Positions 42,761 to 51,245 of a DNA stretch of 64,000 nucleotides are shown piece by piece. This DNA comes from JABDOU01 sp041567895 (lineage in GTDB: Bacteria > Actinomycetota > Acidimicrobiia > Spongiisociales > SHLN01). Position 1 is the first letter of the stretch. Each line of letters opens with the position of its first letter. Location of the stretch: contig JBFGAX010000004.1 in the NCBI GenBank assembly GCA_041567895.1, forward strand, positions 1 through 64,000, written 5' to 3'. The notes under the pieces were generated by a model, which worked only from the letters and a program-made list of their open reading frames with translations, ran no database searches and was not told where the DNA came from. The position numbers and the translations under genes were made by a program.

Positions 42761-44197
42761 TCAGGACACCTGTCTCAATCCAAGATCCTGATCGCGCATG
42801 CTGGTGCGGACGTTGCCCTCGACCGAAGGCATCTCGAGGCGGAAGGTGCTCCAACCATCGTTGTATTCGTAATTGAGGTCGCCCCCCATGAGTCTCGCCA
42901 GCTGTCGGGAAACTGCGAGGCCCAGCCCCACCGAGGCAGTCACGCCGCTCCGTTTGTGGGCGCGTTCATAAGCTTCGAAAATGGCGTCTCGTCGATCTTC
43001 TGGAACGCCGCTGCCATTGTCTGATACAAGGAGGAAGGTGGTCGGGCCGAGGCTGATCGACTCAACCCTGATGTGATCTCCTCCGTATCGGAACGCGTTC
43101 GTCAAGAGATTGCGGACGATTTGTTTGAAGCGGGTCGGGTCCACCCAGGCCGAGCTCGTGACCGAATCGAACTCAACTTGTTTGGCCCCCTCGTGCATGC
43201 GTGCTGCGGTTATCACGTCACTTACCATCGGTCCGAGATCGAGTGCTTCCTGCACGATGTTGACTTTGCCGATCTCTGCCCTCGCGGCAACGAGAAGATC
43301 CTCGACCATGTTTGCCATTTCGCGACTCTCGTCGGCCATGAATTGAACGAGCTCCATACGCAACTCCTCGTCCAGGTCTGCGCCTTGTTCGATGAGCGAT
43401 TCTGCGGATCCATAGATGGTGGTCAATGGGGTGCGTAACTCGTGGCTCACGGAGGCGAGGAATTCGTCTTTGGAGCGGATGACCTCTTCGAGCCTCCGTT
43501 CCGCTTCTTTGACCTTTGTGATGTCGACAATTCCGACAACGGCTTTGGAGAGGTCGGCGGTACCGTCAGGATTGCGTGGTGTCGACCAGTTCACAATTCC
43601 TGCCATCGGCCGATTCATCATTTGGGTCGAGATCTCATATGTGGCGTTGGTCTGACCATTCCAGATTGCCGAGATGAGCGGTCGAAAGGCGGCACGTTCG
43701 GCCTCTTGCTGAAAGGTGTCCTCGTTCCACCTTGCCGTGAGCTGCTCCGGCGACGATATGCCGATCAGTCGGAGGGCGGCGTCGTTGGCGTCAACGATTT
43801 GCATGCTCAGAATGCCGATGACCAGATCATGGGGATGGTCGTCCAGATATTCCTCGAGATCGACGACGCCGAGGTCGCGCAGGCTGGTCACCCAGTGACC
43901 GACATCGGTCTGGTCCATTTCCCACAGAGCGATCGGATTGTTCACAAAGAGATTGCGATAGTGGCTCTCGGATCGTTGAATGCGCTGGTTGGTGAGCTCT
44001 TGCCTGCGGTTGAGGACTTCGGCCATTTCCTGGCCGGAGATGGCCAGCGAACGTTCGAGAAGATATCGGTTGCGATCAGAGTCCTCGTAATACGCGGAAA
44101 CTCTGTCGAGAAGCATGGCCCAGTCCTTGGCGTGCTTGGGCGGTTTGTCGAGCGAAAGGCCCATGCGTTTCAGCTGCCGGAGCAGCACTGCATTCAT
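42761..44197 (-). CDS. PAS-domain sensor histidine kinase
   Basis: A 478-residue cytoplasmic histidine kinase without membrane segments. An N-terminal coiled region (to ~75) precedes a PAS-like module (about 76-235; YRNLFVNNPIALWEMDQTD, then VVGIVDITKVKEAERRLEE). The HisKA phosphoacceptor is in SVSHELRTPLTTIYGS (about residue 255). The HATPase has N-box NLLTNAFRYG, G1 VSDNGSGVPEDRRD and G2 VGLGLAVSRQLARLMGG. It is coupled to the upstream FIST gene by a 4-base overlap. No response regulator lies nearby, so its partner is elsewhere. Confidence 0.92.
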   Translation of the reverse strand: MNAVLLRQLKRMGLSLDKPPKHAKDWAMLLDRVSAYYEDSDRNRYLLERSLAISGQEMAEVLNRRQELTNQRIQRSESHYRNLFVNNPIALWEMDQTDVGHWVTSLRDLGVVDLEEYLDDHPHDLVIGILSMQIVDANDAALRLIGISSPEQLTARWNEDTFQQEAERAAFRPLISAIWNGQTNATYEISTQMMNRPMAGIVNWSTPRNPDGTADLSKAVVGIVDITKVKEAERRLEEVIRSKDEFLASVSHELRTPLTTIYGSAESLIEQGADLDEELRMELVQFMADESREMANMVEDLLVAARAEIGKVNIVQEALDLGPMVSDVITAARMHEGAKQVEFDSVTSSAWVDPTRFKQIVRNLLTNAFRYGGDHIRVESISLGPTTFLLVSDNGSGVPEDRRDAIFEAYERAHKRSGVTASVGLGLAVSRQLARLMGGDLNYEYNDGWSTFRLEMPSVEGNVRTSMRDQDLGLRQVS

Positions 44198-45324
44198 GCT
44201 GCTTCGGCGATGGTTGTCACAGTCATCGTTTGGTTATGGAGCTCGCAGGTCCCGGTCGTGATCGGCGAGATCTCGCCGTAAGAGTAGAAGCCGATCTGTT
44301 TGGTGCCTGGGGGCAAGGAGTCGAGTACGGCTTCGACCTCTTCGTCTGTCCGAACGCCAAGGACCAGCCGCCGTCCCACACACGAGATGGAAAGACACAC
44401 GGCGTTCTTCACGTCGAGGTTCTTGCCTGCGATATCTGCGGCTTGTTCGGCGCCACCCACCAGGCGTTCAAAGTTCGCCTGCATGAGCTGGGCCCCGTAG
44501 CCTTGAGGTACATCGCCTGCGAACCTCAAGCTCTGCGCAATCTCGTCGACCGAGAGGATCGTGCGGACTACCTCGCGGGGAGAGTGGGGGTCTGTGATCT
44601 GCAGCGGAAACAGCAACCCGCTGGCGGGCAGCTCCGAAGCAAACTCCCCGAGGTACTGCTTGTACAGCGGCAGAGCGGGTTGACCATCGAGCTCGTACAA
44701 GATGTTGCCGGTGGATCGGGTGATGAGGCGCTGCGGTCCGAACTTGTCCCAGCCACCCTGGCTGCCATGTGAGATTTCGACGTCACCATAGAGACCGACC
44801 GCCGTGACATAACCCGTCCGGGGTTGACCCTGAACGAGAACCCAGGTTCGTTCGAAGCGGTCGCCATCGCCCGCCAGGCCACCGGTGATGGATACGGACG
44901 AGGGGAGATGAGCGTCGATACCAGCCGTGAGATCGGTCCCATTGACGAGCAAGCCGTCGGAAAACACCAAGACCGCTTTGAGTGCGGAGCCCTGTAGTTG
45001 GCGGGCGAGCGACTTTCCGGCGCCATAGCTGTCAGCATCACCGGTGACCGGCGAGCTCGCGAACTTGACCTCTGCATTCGAAAACTTCATGACGGCCACG
45101 CTGAGGCTGTTGTCGCTGACCCCAATGTCAAAGATCTCTCCAGAAGTCGAACAGCCTGCCACCACCGAATTCGGATATCGGCGCACCAATTCGCGCAGAG
45201 GAGCGTCCTGTTCGATCATGTTGGAGCTTCCGAAAGCGAGAACGAGGGTGCGATACGAGTCGACGTCAGGCAGGGGAGAAGACCAGCGGCCCTCCTCGTC
45301 GTACCTGAAAATCTCTGAAAACAT
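44194..45324 (-). CDS. FIST domain sensory protein
   Basis: A 376-residue protein with FIST N-terminal (VVAGCSTSGEIF, GLAGDGDRFERTWV, VTAVGLYGDVEISHGSQGGWDKFG) and FIST C-terminal (LPLYKQYLGEFASELPASGLLFPLQI, SCVGRRLVLG, GFYSYGEISP) domains. FIST domains are ligand-sensing modules thought to bind small molecules such as amino acids. There is no transmembrane segment. It precedes and overlaps the histidine kinase gene, so it probably feeds a signal to that kinase (inference). Start codon ATG without a strong ribosome site. Confidence 0.88.
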   Translation of the reverse strand: MFSEIFRYDEEGRWSSPLPDVDSYRTLVLAFGSSNMIEQDAPLRELVRRYPNSVVAGCSTSGEIFDIGVSDNSLSVAVMKFSNAEVKFASSPVTGDADSYGAGKSLARQLQGSALKAVLVFSDGLLVNGTDLTAGIDAHLPSSVSITGGLAGDGDRFERTWVLVQGQPRTGYVTAVGLYGDVEISHGSQGGWDKFGPQRLITRSTGNILYELDGQPALPLYKQYLGEFASELPASGLLFPLQITDPHSPREVVRTILSVDEIAQSLRFAGDVPQGYGAQLMQANFERLVGGAEQAADIAGKNLDVKNAVCLSISCVGRRLVLGVRTDEEVEAVLDSLPPGTKQIGFYSYGEISPITTGTCELHNQTMTVTTIAEAA

Positions 45325-45384
45325 TGGGTATCCAAGCGGTCGGCAACGGCTAACACAATGCTTCGGCCTGTCGGAACCAGATAT

Positions 45385-46401
45385 TTAGCCCGCTGGCGAC
45401 GTTTCTGGAGATAGCAGCTCTGCGGTTCTCCGATCGAGATCGACCCAACGGTCGACCAGCCAGCGCAGGCGGTCCGATTCATCGTCCGGGATATCTCCAG
45501 CGGATACCCGCCAGAACCTGACACGAATTGTCGTTCCCACCAAAGATCCGGACCAGATCTCCCGCAGGGACGCCATGCCACCCAACCCGGTGTGCGTTCC
45601 GAATACGACGTCGTAACCGGACTCCAGTAATGCCAGTGAACCTCCAGGCTGCGGCGCCAGCACGTGCTCGAGCGAGCTGTATCGGCTCGCCAGTTCTGGG
45701 TGCATCTCACTCATACGCTTGATCGACGAGTTGCGTTTTTGCTCGGTGAACCGGGTACCTTCCGGATAGATCATGACTGCGTCGTCCGGGCCGAGATCGC
45801 TAGCCAGATCCCGTATGGCGGCCAGCTCGTCCGATCTGTTCGAACCGCTTCGATCGACAAAATGATTTGGCAGTCGGGACCCGACGATGTCGAGGGCCGG
45901 GTCGGAGAGCAGCTCGCGCTTGAGAATCCATCTGAGCCGGATGCCGCCCCGGTGTGCAACGAGTGCCGCCGGAATCAACACGTCGATCATCGAAGCGTGT
46001 CTCATCATGAGGATGAAGGGACCGGGTGTTGTCTCGTCTAATCCCGAAGCCTCGAGAGTCATCGAAAATGCCTTCGTCACTGCGACAAGCATGAAGTTGG
46101 TCCATAGCCCTTGCAGCCGATAACTCCAGCGCACGAGGTTGTTCGTTGCACCAAACCCGCTGAGTACGAAGTGCACGCCGGCCGCCGCCAAGCCGACGAT
46201 CTCGGCTGTCAAATAGGCCCAGGCAACAATCAGAAGTCGAATAGTGGTGAAGCTGGTGTTGCCGCCGCCGAAACGCATGACGTCGACGAGAGCGGCGGCA
46301 ACGAGTAGCAACGGTGCCAGAACAATCGAACCCACCCACATCGCCGAAATCGATGAAAATGTTCGGGCACGGCGGCGCCAGATTGTCGAAGTCTGGTCCA
46401 T
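45385..46401 (-). CDS. PlsC-like 1-acyl-glycerol-3-phosphate acyltransferase
   Basis: A 338-residue membrane acyltransferase of the LPLAT/PlsC superfamily. Two N-terminal hydrophobic segments are followed by the catalytic block I MRHASMIDVLIPAA (HxxxxD), block II near RLPNHFVDRSGSN, and block III IYPEGTRFT. The long C-terminal extension is typical of the eukaryote-like group rather than the short bacterial PlsC. I choose ATG 46401 because TATGTT lies 6 bases upstream; an in-frame TTG at 46431 lacks support. Confidence 0.83.
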   Translation of the reverse strand: MDQTSTIWRRRARTFSSISAMWVGSIVLAPLLLVAAALVDVMRFGGGNTSFTTIRLLIVAWAYLTAEIVGLAAAGVHFVLSGFGATNNLVRWSYRLQGLWTNFMLVAVTKAFSMTLEASGLDETTPGPFILMMRHASMIDVLIPAALVAHRGGIRLRWILKRELLSDPALDIVGSRLPNHFVDRSGSNRSDELAAIRDLASDLGPDDAVMIYPEGTRFTEQKRNSSIKRMSEMHPELASRYSSLEHVLAPQPGGSLALLESGYDVVFGTHTGLGGMASLREIWSGSLVGTTIRVRFWRVSAGDIPDDESDRLRWLVDRWVDLDRRTAELLSPETSPAG

Positions 46402-46407
46402 CCAGAG

Positions 46408-46413
46408 AACATA
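46408..46413 (-). promoter_or_regulatory. Candidate -10 (TATGTT) of the PlsC-like gene
   Basis: TATGTT on the minus strand lies 6 bases before the ATG at 46401 and falls inside the longer alternative frame, arguing for the shorter protein and a leaderless mRNA. Confidence 0.45.
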
Positions 46414-46490
46414 CCCCCGATCAACGCTCAAGCGGGCGAGCAGTCTTGCCGATGTAACAGTACGGAATTGAGTCTTTCTGAGGAATAGTG

Positions 46491-47420
46491 ATGAGTGACA
46501 AGTACCGACTGGTGACGCGAAGCGATTTTGACGGGCTCGTATCGGCTGTGCTGATGGAACAGCTGGGCTTGATCGACGACATTCTCTTCGTGCATCCCAA
46601 GGACATGCAGGATGGCCTCGTTGCGATCACCGATCGGGACATCTGTACCAACCTTCCATACGTGCCCGGCGCTCACCTCGTCTTCGATCACCACCATTCC
46701 GAAACGATTCGAAATCAAGGCCAGGCAGAAAACCACATCATCGATCCGGCTGCTCCTTCGTGCGCTCGCGTCGTCTACGACTACTACGGCGGTGCAGAGG
46801 CGTTCCCCAACATCCAGCCGGACATGATGGAAGCAGTCGATAAGGCCGATTCGGCCAACTACGAACTCAATGATGTTCTGTTCCCATCTGATTGGACACT
46901 GCTCAACTTCGTGATGGACGCCCGGACCGGGCTTGGCCGCTTCCGCGACTTCCGCATCTCCAACTATCAACTGATGATGAAGCTGATTGGTCTTTGCGCT
47001 GATCACACCATCGAAGAGATCCTGCGTGATCCCGACGTCTCTGAACGTGTGGAGCTGTATCGCGAACACGAGGGCCCCTTCAAGGAGCAGCTGAAGCGGT
47101 CGACGCGGGTTGAGGGAAAAGTCCTCGTGGTTGATTTGCGAGATGAGGACGTCATCTTCGCGGGCAATCGGTTCATGATCTATGCCATGTACCCGGACAC
47201 ATTCATGTCCATCCATGTGCTGTGGGGGAAGCAACGCCAGAACACGGTTTTTGCCATGGGTAAATCGATTATCGACCGTAGTTCACGCACCAACGTAGGA
47301 ACCCTCATGCTCGAGCACGGCGGCGGCGGCCACCGGGCGGCAGGCACGTGCCAGGTTTCGCACGACGAGGCCGATCGCGTGCTCGAGGCTTTGATCTATC
47401 GCGTGAACGCGAACGGCTGA
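46491..47420 (+). CDS. DHH-family phosphoesterase
   Basis: A 309-residue protein of the DHH/DHHA1 superfamily (exopolyphosphatases, nano-RNases, cyclic dinucleotide phosphodiesterases). VTRSDFDGLVSAVLM (motif I), LVFDHHHSET (the DHH metal motif) and the C-terminal GGGGHRAAGTC (DHHA1 substrate-binding motif) are intact. The substrate is not evident. ATG 46491 follows GAGGAA at a good distance; a GTG one codon earlier is less likely. It is followed 49 bases later by the prenyltransferase gene. Confidence 0.83.
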   Translation: MSDKYRLVTRSDFDGLVSAVLMEQLGLIDDILFVHPKDMQDGLVAITDRDICTNLPYVPGAHLVFDHHHSETIRNQGQAENHIIDPAAPSCARVVYDYYGGAEAFPNIQPDMMEAVDKADSANYELNDVLFPSDWTLLNFVMDARTGLGRFRDFRISNYQLMMKLIGLCADHTIEEILRDPDVSERVELYREHEGPFKEQLKRSTRVEGKVLVVDLRDEDVIFAGNRFMIYAMYPDTFMSIHVLWGKQRQNTVFAMGKSIIDRSSRTNVGTLMLEHGGGGHRAAGTCQVSHDEADRVLEALIYRVNANG

Positions 47421-47469
47421 CAAAAAGATTCGCGAGACATCTGATCGCACTCTGCGCGTCAGGTAGCGT

Positions 47470-48276
47470 ATGACGGACATGAAACTGCCAGATCGGCTAC
47501 TTCCCGAGTTCGTCAAGCCTCCTATCTACAAGGTGTATGAGGGACGGCTGACCCAGAAACTCGATCGTGAACACCTGCCACAGCACATAGGCGTGATCCT
47601 CGACGGCCATCGGCGATACGCCAAGGCCGAAGGATTCGAGGACTTCACCCGTTCCTACCGAGCCGGCATGCGAAAGTTTGAGACGTTCCTCGAGTGGGCG
47701 GCCGTCCTCGAACTCGAAGCGATCACAGCCTGGGTTCTTTCGACCGAAAACCTCAACCGACCGCCAGAAGAGCTCGCTCCCTATTTCCAGGTGCTCATCG
47801 ATCTCTTTGAGCGACTGCCTCTGACCGCCGGCGAGTGTGGATATTCCGTCCGATTCATCGGCAGTCTCGATCTGCTTCCCACGGATTTGACGAATGCGGC
47901 GAAGCGAGTGACGGAGTTGACAGCTGGCCGCGATCGGGTGCTCAACATTGCGATGGGATACGGCGGGCGCCAGGAGATCGTCGATGCGGTGGCCGATCTA
48001 GTTGACACGCTGTACGCGGAGGGTGTCGATCCGGCGAAGATGTCCGAGCATATTTCGGCAACCGCCATCGGAAACCACATGTATGCGCCCGATGTGCCCG
48101 ACCCCGACCTGGTCATCCGAACCAGCGGCGAATCCCGGTTGTCAGGCTTTCTCCTCTGGCAGTCCGCGTATTCAGAGTTCAGTTTTGTGGACGTCTATTG
48201 GCCGGCATTCCGCCGTGTCGATTTCCTACGTGCCATGCGGGACTACTCGAGAAGCGAACGCCGCTTCGGCAAATAG
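47470..48276 (+). CDS. Short-chain cis-prenyltransferase (UppS family)
   Basis: A 268-residue cis-prenyltransferase resembling the mycobacterial (2Z,6E)-farnesyl diphosphate synthase Rv1086 more than classic UppS. Shared segments are LSTENLNRPPEEL, NIAMGYGGRQEIVDAV, PDLVIRTSGESRLSGFLLWQSAYSEF and WPAFRRVDFLRAMRDYS. It makes Z-prenyl diphosphates from IPP for decaprenyl or undecaprenyl carriers. The pyrophosphate-binding motif reads ILDGHRRYA, with His where most homologues have Asn. ATG 47470 is used; a second ATG at 47479 is also possible. Confidence 0.87.
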   Translation: MTDMKLPDRLLPEFVKPPIYKVYEGRLTQKLDREHLPQHIGVILDGHRRYAKAEGFEDFTRSYRAGMRKFETFLEWAAVLELEAITAWVLSTENLNRPPEELAPYFQVLIDLFERLPLTAGECGYSVRFIGSLDLLPTDLTNAAKRVTELTAGRDRVLNIAMGYGGRQEIVDAVADLVDTLYAEGVDPAKMSEHISATAIGNHMYAPDVPDPDLVIRTSGESRLSGFLLWQSAYSEFSFVDVYWPAFRRVDFLRAMRDYSRSERRFGK

Positions 48277-48430
48277 CCGCTACCTCGCACCAGTTGTTCA
48301 GGTGGCATGCGCCCTTTTGCGGCAATGTGGGGCGGTCGTTTTTCCAGGTGGCATGCGCATAGTGTTCAAGCCCCTTAGCCTCGATGTTTGGGCGGCGAAC
48401 CATCACGAAAACGTCCAATGCACCCCGACG

Positions 48431-48653
48431 CCTCAGACCATCCCGGCGAACACCCACGGACAACTCCACCGAGCGCTCGACGAACACTCTCGGACAACTC
48501 CACCGCCCCACCGACGCTCTGAGGGCCCGTGTACCGCGAGACATTGACGTCCGGCCACAAGGCGGTAGCTCTTGTCTTAGATCACGGCCTACGTAATAGC
48601 CCCCATACGTGCGGATTGTTCCAACCAACAGGCGTGTAGCCGCCGACAAACAA
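48431..48653. repeat. Direct repeat copy A (~223 bp)
   Basis: Aligns without gaps to 48680-48902 at a constant offset of 249 bases, with about 21 mismatches by eye (about 91% identity). Inside it, CGGACAACTCCACCG occurs twice with a 34-base period. The block 48545-48599 is identical in both copies and includes ACAAG/CTTGT, which can pair around a 9-base loop. Confidence 0.85.
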
Positions 48654-48679
48654 CATTCTTCATGGAACCCCCCCGCAAA

Positions 48680-48902
48680 CCTCAGACCATCCCGGCGAAC
48701 ACCCACGGACAACTCCACCGAGTGCTCGGCGAACACTCTCGGACAACTCCACCGCACCACCGACGCTCTGAGGGCCCTTGCCCTCCGTGACAATGACGTC
48801 CGGCCACAAGGCGGTAGCTCTTGTCTTAGATCACGGCCTACGTAATAGGTCTCGTACGTGCGGATTGTCCCAACCAACGGGCGTTTAGCCGCCGATAAGA
48901 AA
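48680..48902. repeat. Direct repeat copy B (~223 bp)
   Basis: Second copy of the element at 48431, separated from it by 26 unrelated bases. It ends 14 bases before the terminator hairpin. The right part (48850-48895) can fold with GCGG/CCGC enclosing CCC/GGG; copy A keeps the outer pairs only in part. Function unknown: a structured RNA or an intergenic repeat element are the options. Confidence 0.85.
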
Positions 48903-48916
48903 CACGACCAGCAATG

Positions 48917-48946
48917 AAAAATGGCCACCTTGCGGTGGCCATTTTT
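48917..48946. terminator. Strong bidirectional hairpin terminator
   Basis: AAAAATGGCCACC (48917-48929) pairs perfectly with GGTGGCCATTTTT (48934-48946) around a 4-base loop TTGC. The A-run and T-run on either side give a terminator in both directions. It would end any transcript crossing the repeats and insulate pyrE. Confidence 0.85.
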
Positions 48947-48997
48947 CGGGCTAACACGGGAGGCGGGAAACCTCTCGGAGTTAGTATCGTCACCCCG

Positions 48998-49579
48998 ATG
49001 GAAAACTTGAGGTATTTCCGCGAAATTCAGGAGGCCAGTGTTGAGGGCCTCATGATGCATTTGCGGCAGCATGCCCTTCGTACCGACGGTCCGTTCACGT
49101 TGCGCTCCGGCACCATTACTCCGTGGTATCTCGATGGGCGACAATCCACAATGGATGGCCCCGGCTCGGTGTACGTGGGCAGAGCGGTACTCGGAATACT
49201 CGACGAGTCGGTGGTCGCAGTTGGTGGTATGACGATGGGCGCCGATCCGATCGCAGTCGCTACGGCGCTCACAGCCGCGATGCAGGATGTTCCGCTCAAG
49301 GCGTTCAGTGTCAGGAAAGAACCGAAGGATCATGGACTCGGCGGAAGACTCGTCGGGCCGGTGCTGCCGGGCGATGTCGTCGCCGTCATCGAAGACACGA
49401 CATCGACCGGGGGGGCGCTGGTGGAAGCGATCGAAGTTGCGCGAGACGCCGGCCTCGAAGTCATCCAGGCCATCGCGCTCGTGGACCGATCGGAAGGTAA
49501 GGCGGCCCACCTCGTCGAACAATTCGACGTGCCCTTCCACGCCATCGTCACTCCAGAGGATCTGGGCGTCACCCCGTGA
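48998..49579 (+). CDS. pyrE: Orotate phosphoribosyltransferase
   Basis: Joins orotate and PRPP to form OMP in pyrimidine synthesis. The 193-residue protein has FTLRSGTITPWYLDGR (orotate-binding region), the KEPKDHGLGGRL flexible loop with catalytic Lys and His, and the PRPP motif VAVIEDTTSTGGALVEAI. ATG 48998 has no ribosome site but a TAGTAT 10 bases upstream; ATG 49052, with GAGGG before it, would give a 175-residue form and is a real alternative. The stop overlaps the next gene's GTG by 4 bases. No other pyr gene is nearby. Confidence 0.92.
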   Translation: MENLRYFREIQEASVEGLMMHLRQHALRTDGPFTLRSGTITPWYLDGRQSTMDGPGSVYVGRAVLGILDESVVAVGGMTMGADPIAVATALTAAMQDVPLKAFSVRKEPKDHGLGGRLVGPVLPGDVVAVIEDTTSTGGALVEAIEVARDAGLEVIQAIALVDRSEGKAAHLVEQFDVPFHAIVTPEDLGVTP

Positions 49580-50367
49580 ACTATGAAGTTCACCGCTCGG
49601 CTTTGTTCGGGTGGCTGGTGGGTGTGTTGTCCGTCCCGCTCGTATTGATCGGATTTGATGTGCTCGTGTTGCCGAAAGTCGTACCCGGGTATGGTCGTTT
49701 CATCGATCGACTTGCGGAATTGACCCGCCTCAACAGTCCGGGAGCAAACGGTTCGGAGGAGGCCTGGGCACTCGTGTTCTCGGTGGTTGGCACAGCTATG
49801 TTGATCTGGTCGACCAAAGAGATGTTTGCTCCGAGGCCGGTGCTGAAGGCAGATTCCGGTGGACTCACGTTCAACGCACTCGGAGGACCGGCAGCCGGTT
49901 CGGTCTTTTTACCGTGGGACGAAGTGTCCAGTATCGAAGCCGTGGTGTTGGAAGACGCCGACGGAGATGTGCCTGCGCTCCGGGTACGGGTCGGGGATGC
50001 CCGCCGATTGCCATCGCACCCCTGGGGAGGAGAATGGGTCGACGGCAGCCTTGTACTGAGAGCCAATGCATGGTCTGAAGATCCAGTGGACGTCGCTCGC
50101 AGCCTGAAAGCGATTTCGATTGCGAGCCTGCCACCGCCCCCCGAGGAATCGCGCGTGCGCTACGGTCGGGTTGCCTGGGGGCTGGCGATGCTCGTGATCG
50201 GCCTGATACTCGGCGCGTCCGTTCTCCTATCAGGCGGAGAGAACGAAAACTGGCCGCTGATTCCGATTGCCGGATTGATTGGTCTTGGCTCTCTCTGGAT
50301 TGTCGCCGGTTTCCGTTCGGCCTTTGACGATCGATTCTCCTGGATGTTCGATGGGGAGACTTCTTGA
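49576..50367 (+). CDS. Uncharacterised membrane protein
   Basis: A 263-residue protein with hydrophobic segments near residues 10-32, 62-78, 196-214 and 225-243, so two helical pairs around a soluble middle (about 90-185). The middle part (GGLTFNALGGPAAGSVFLPWDEVSSIEAVVLED) resembles the PH-like domains of bacterial membrane proteins. I know no named family. It is coupled to pyrE upstream (GTGA) and to nfo downstream (TTGA), so it is a real gene of that operon. Confidence 0.6.
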   Translation: MNYEVHRSALFGWLVGVLSVPLVLIGFDVLVLPKVVPGYGRFIDRLAELTRLNSPGANGSEEAWALVFSVVGTAMLIWSTKEMFAPRPVLKADSGGLTFNALGGPAAGSVFLPWDEVSSIEAVVLEDADGDVPALRVRVGDARRLPSHPWGGEWVDGSLVLRANAWSEDPVDVARSLKAISIASLPPPPEESRVRYGRVAWGLAMLVIGLILGASVLLSGGENENWPLIPIAGLIGLGSLWIVAGFRSAFDDRFSWMFDGETS

Positions 50368-51137
50368 GCAGATTGGTGGGTGCCCATGTTGATCCGTCTG
50401 ATCCATTGCAGGCGGCCAGGGAACGCGGTTCAGGGATCCTGCAGATGTTTCTTTCGAATCCTCAGGGTTGGAAAGCTCCAGAGCCCCGAAACGATGCGGC
50501 AGAACTCCGGGATGCGTCGGTTTCGTTGATCGTTCATTCTCCGTATTTGATCAACGTGTGTGCCGGCAACAATCGAATTCGGATTCCGAGTCGCAAGATT
50601 CTCAACGACACACTTCAGGCGGCAGATGCCATATCGGCAGATGCGGTCGTCGTTCATGGCGGACACGTTTCCGATGACGAGGATCCAAAAGAGGGATTTG
50701 TGCGATGGAAAAAGGCACTTGATCAAGTCGAGAGCGACATGCCCATCTTCATTGAAAACACGGCTTCGGGCGATCGGGCGGTCGGCAGGGAGGTCGACAT
50801 GATCGCCCGATTGTGGGACGTAGTCGGAGATACCGGGGTGGGGTTTTGTCTCGATACATGCCATGCGTGGGCAGCCGGGGAACCGCTTGACGGTCTGGTT
50901 GAGCGCATCATGGATGCGACCGGCAGAATCGACCTCCTGCACTGTAACGGTTCGCGGGATCCCTTCAACAGTCGGCGGGATCGTCACGACAATCTCCTGC
51001 AGGGCCATATCCCTGTCGATCAGATCGCCGAGATAGTACGCAAGACCACCTGCCCGGTCATTCTCGAGACCCCCGGAGGAGCGTCGGATCACGTCGACGA
51101 GATCAATCTGGTTCGATCGTACACAGAGGGTATCTGA
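50364..51137 (+). CDS. nfo: Endonuclease IV (deoxyribonuclease IV)
   Basis: AP endonuclease that cuts abasic sites in base-excision repair; TIM barrel with three zinc ions. The 257-residue protein has LIVHSPYLINV, VVVHGGHVSDDE, PIFIENTASGD, GFCLDTCHAWAAG and RRDRHDNLLQGHI in family order, giving the zinc-ligand His, Glu and Asp residues. It is somewhat shorter than the E. coli enzyme (285). The TTG start overlaps the preceding stop by 4 bases. Confidence 0.92.
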   Translation: MSRLVGAHVDPSDPLQAARERGSGILQMFLSNPQGWKAPEPRNDAAELRDASVSLIVHSPYLINVCAGNNRIRIPSRKILNDTLQAADAISADAVVVHGGHVSDDEDPKEGFVRWKKALDQVESDMPIFIENTASGDRAVGREVDMIARLWDVVGDTGVGFCLDTCHAWAAGEPLDGLVERIMDATGRIDLLHCNGSRDPFNSRRDRHDNLLQGHIPVDQIAEIVRKTTCPVILETPGGASDHVDEINLVRSYTEGI

Positions 51138-51245
51138 ACTAGCCACATTGCGCAGCAGGGCAATGCTGACGCCTCGCAGTAGAACCCCTCAAACGGGGGA
51201 TCTTCTGAGCCGAAGAATATCGGAAGCGCATTGAGAGGTGAGTCG
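51138..51245 (+). other. Leader region of the GGDEF gene
   Basis: A 108-base gap holding a CCCC-TCAAAC-GGGG hairpin (around 51186-51199) and the GAGAGGTGA ribosome site of the next gene. I compared it by eye with c-di-GMP riboswitches because it precedes a diguanylate cyclase, but the conserved core is not present. Confidence 0.35.

Larger units (their letters stand above)
48277..48997. other. Long intergenic region with direct repeats and terminator
   Basis: This 721-base stretch holds two copies of CAGGTGGCATGCGC about 46 bases apart near its left end, two ~223-bp direct repeats (48431-48653 and 48680-48902), a perfect terminator-type hairpin (48917-48946), and the pyrE promoter region. 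I see no convincing protein gene. The parallel open frames in the two repeats differ mainly by amino-acid-changing substitutions, which argues against coding. Confidence 0.65.

Noticed and set aside
48384..48845. Two similar short plus-strand open frames in the repeat copies, ending in the same residues
   Set aside because: The similarity only reflects the DNA repeat. Differences between copies are mostly amino-acid changing and neither frame has a ribosome site or promoter.
48431..48902. CRISPR array or mobile element in the repeat region
   Set aside because: There are only two long copies with a 26-base gap, no short regular repeat-spacer pattern, no terminal inverted repeats and no transposase or cas gene.
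48179..49540. A 453-codon open frame on the minus strand across the repeat region and pyrE
   Set aside because: It runs antisense to the end of the prenyltransferase, both repeats, the terminator and pyrE; composition is erratic and no family is visible.
51138..51245. Cyclic di-GMP riboswitch before the GGDEF gene
   Set aside because: The conserved core of the known classes is missing; only a CCCC/GGGG hairpin and fragments reminiscent of the core were found.
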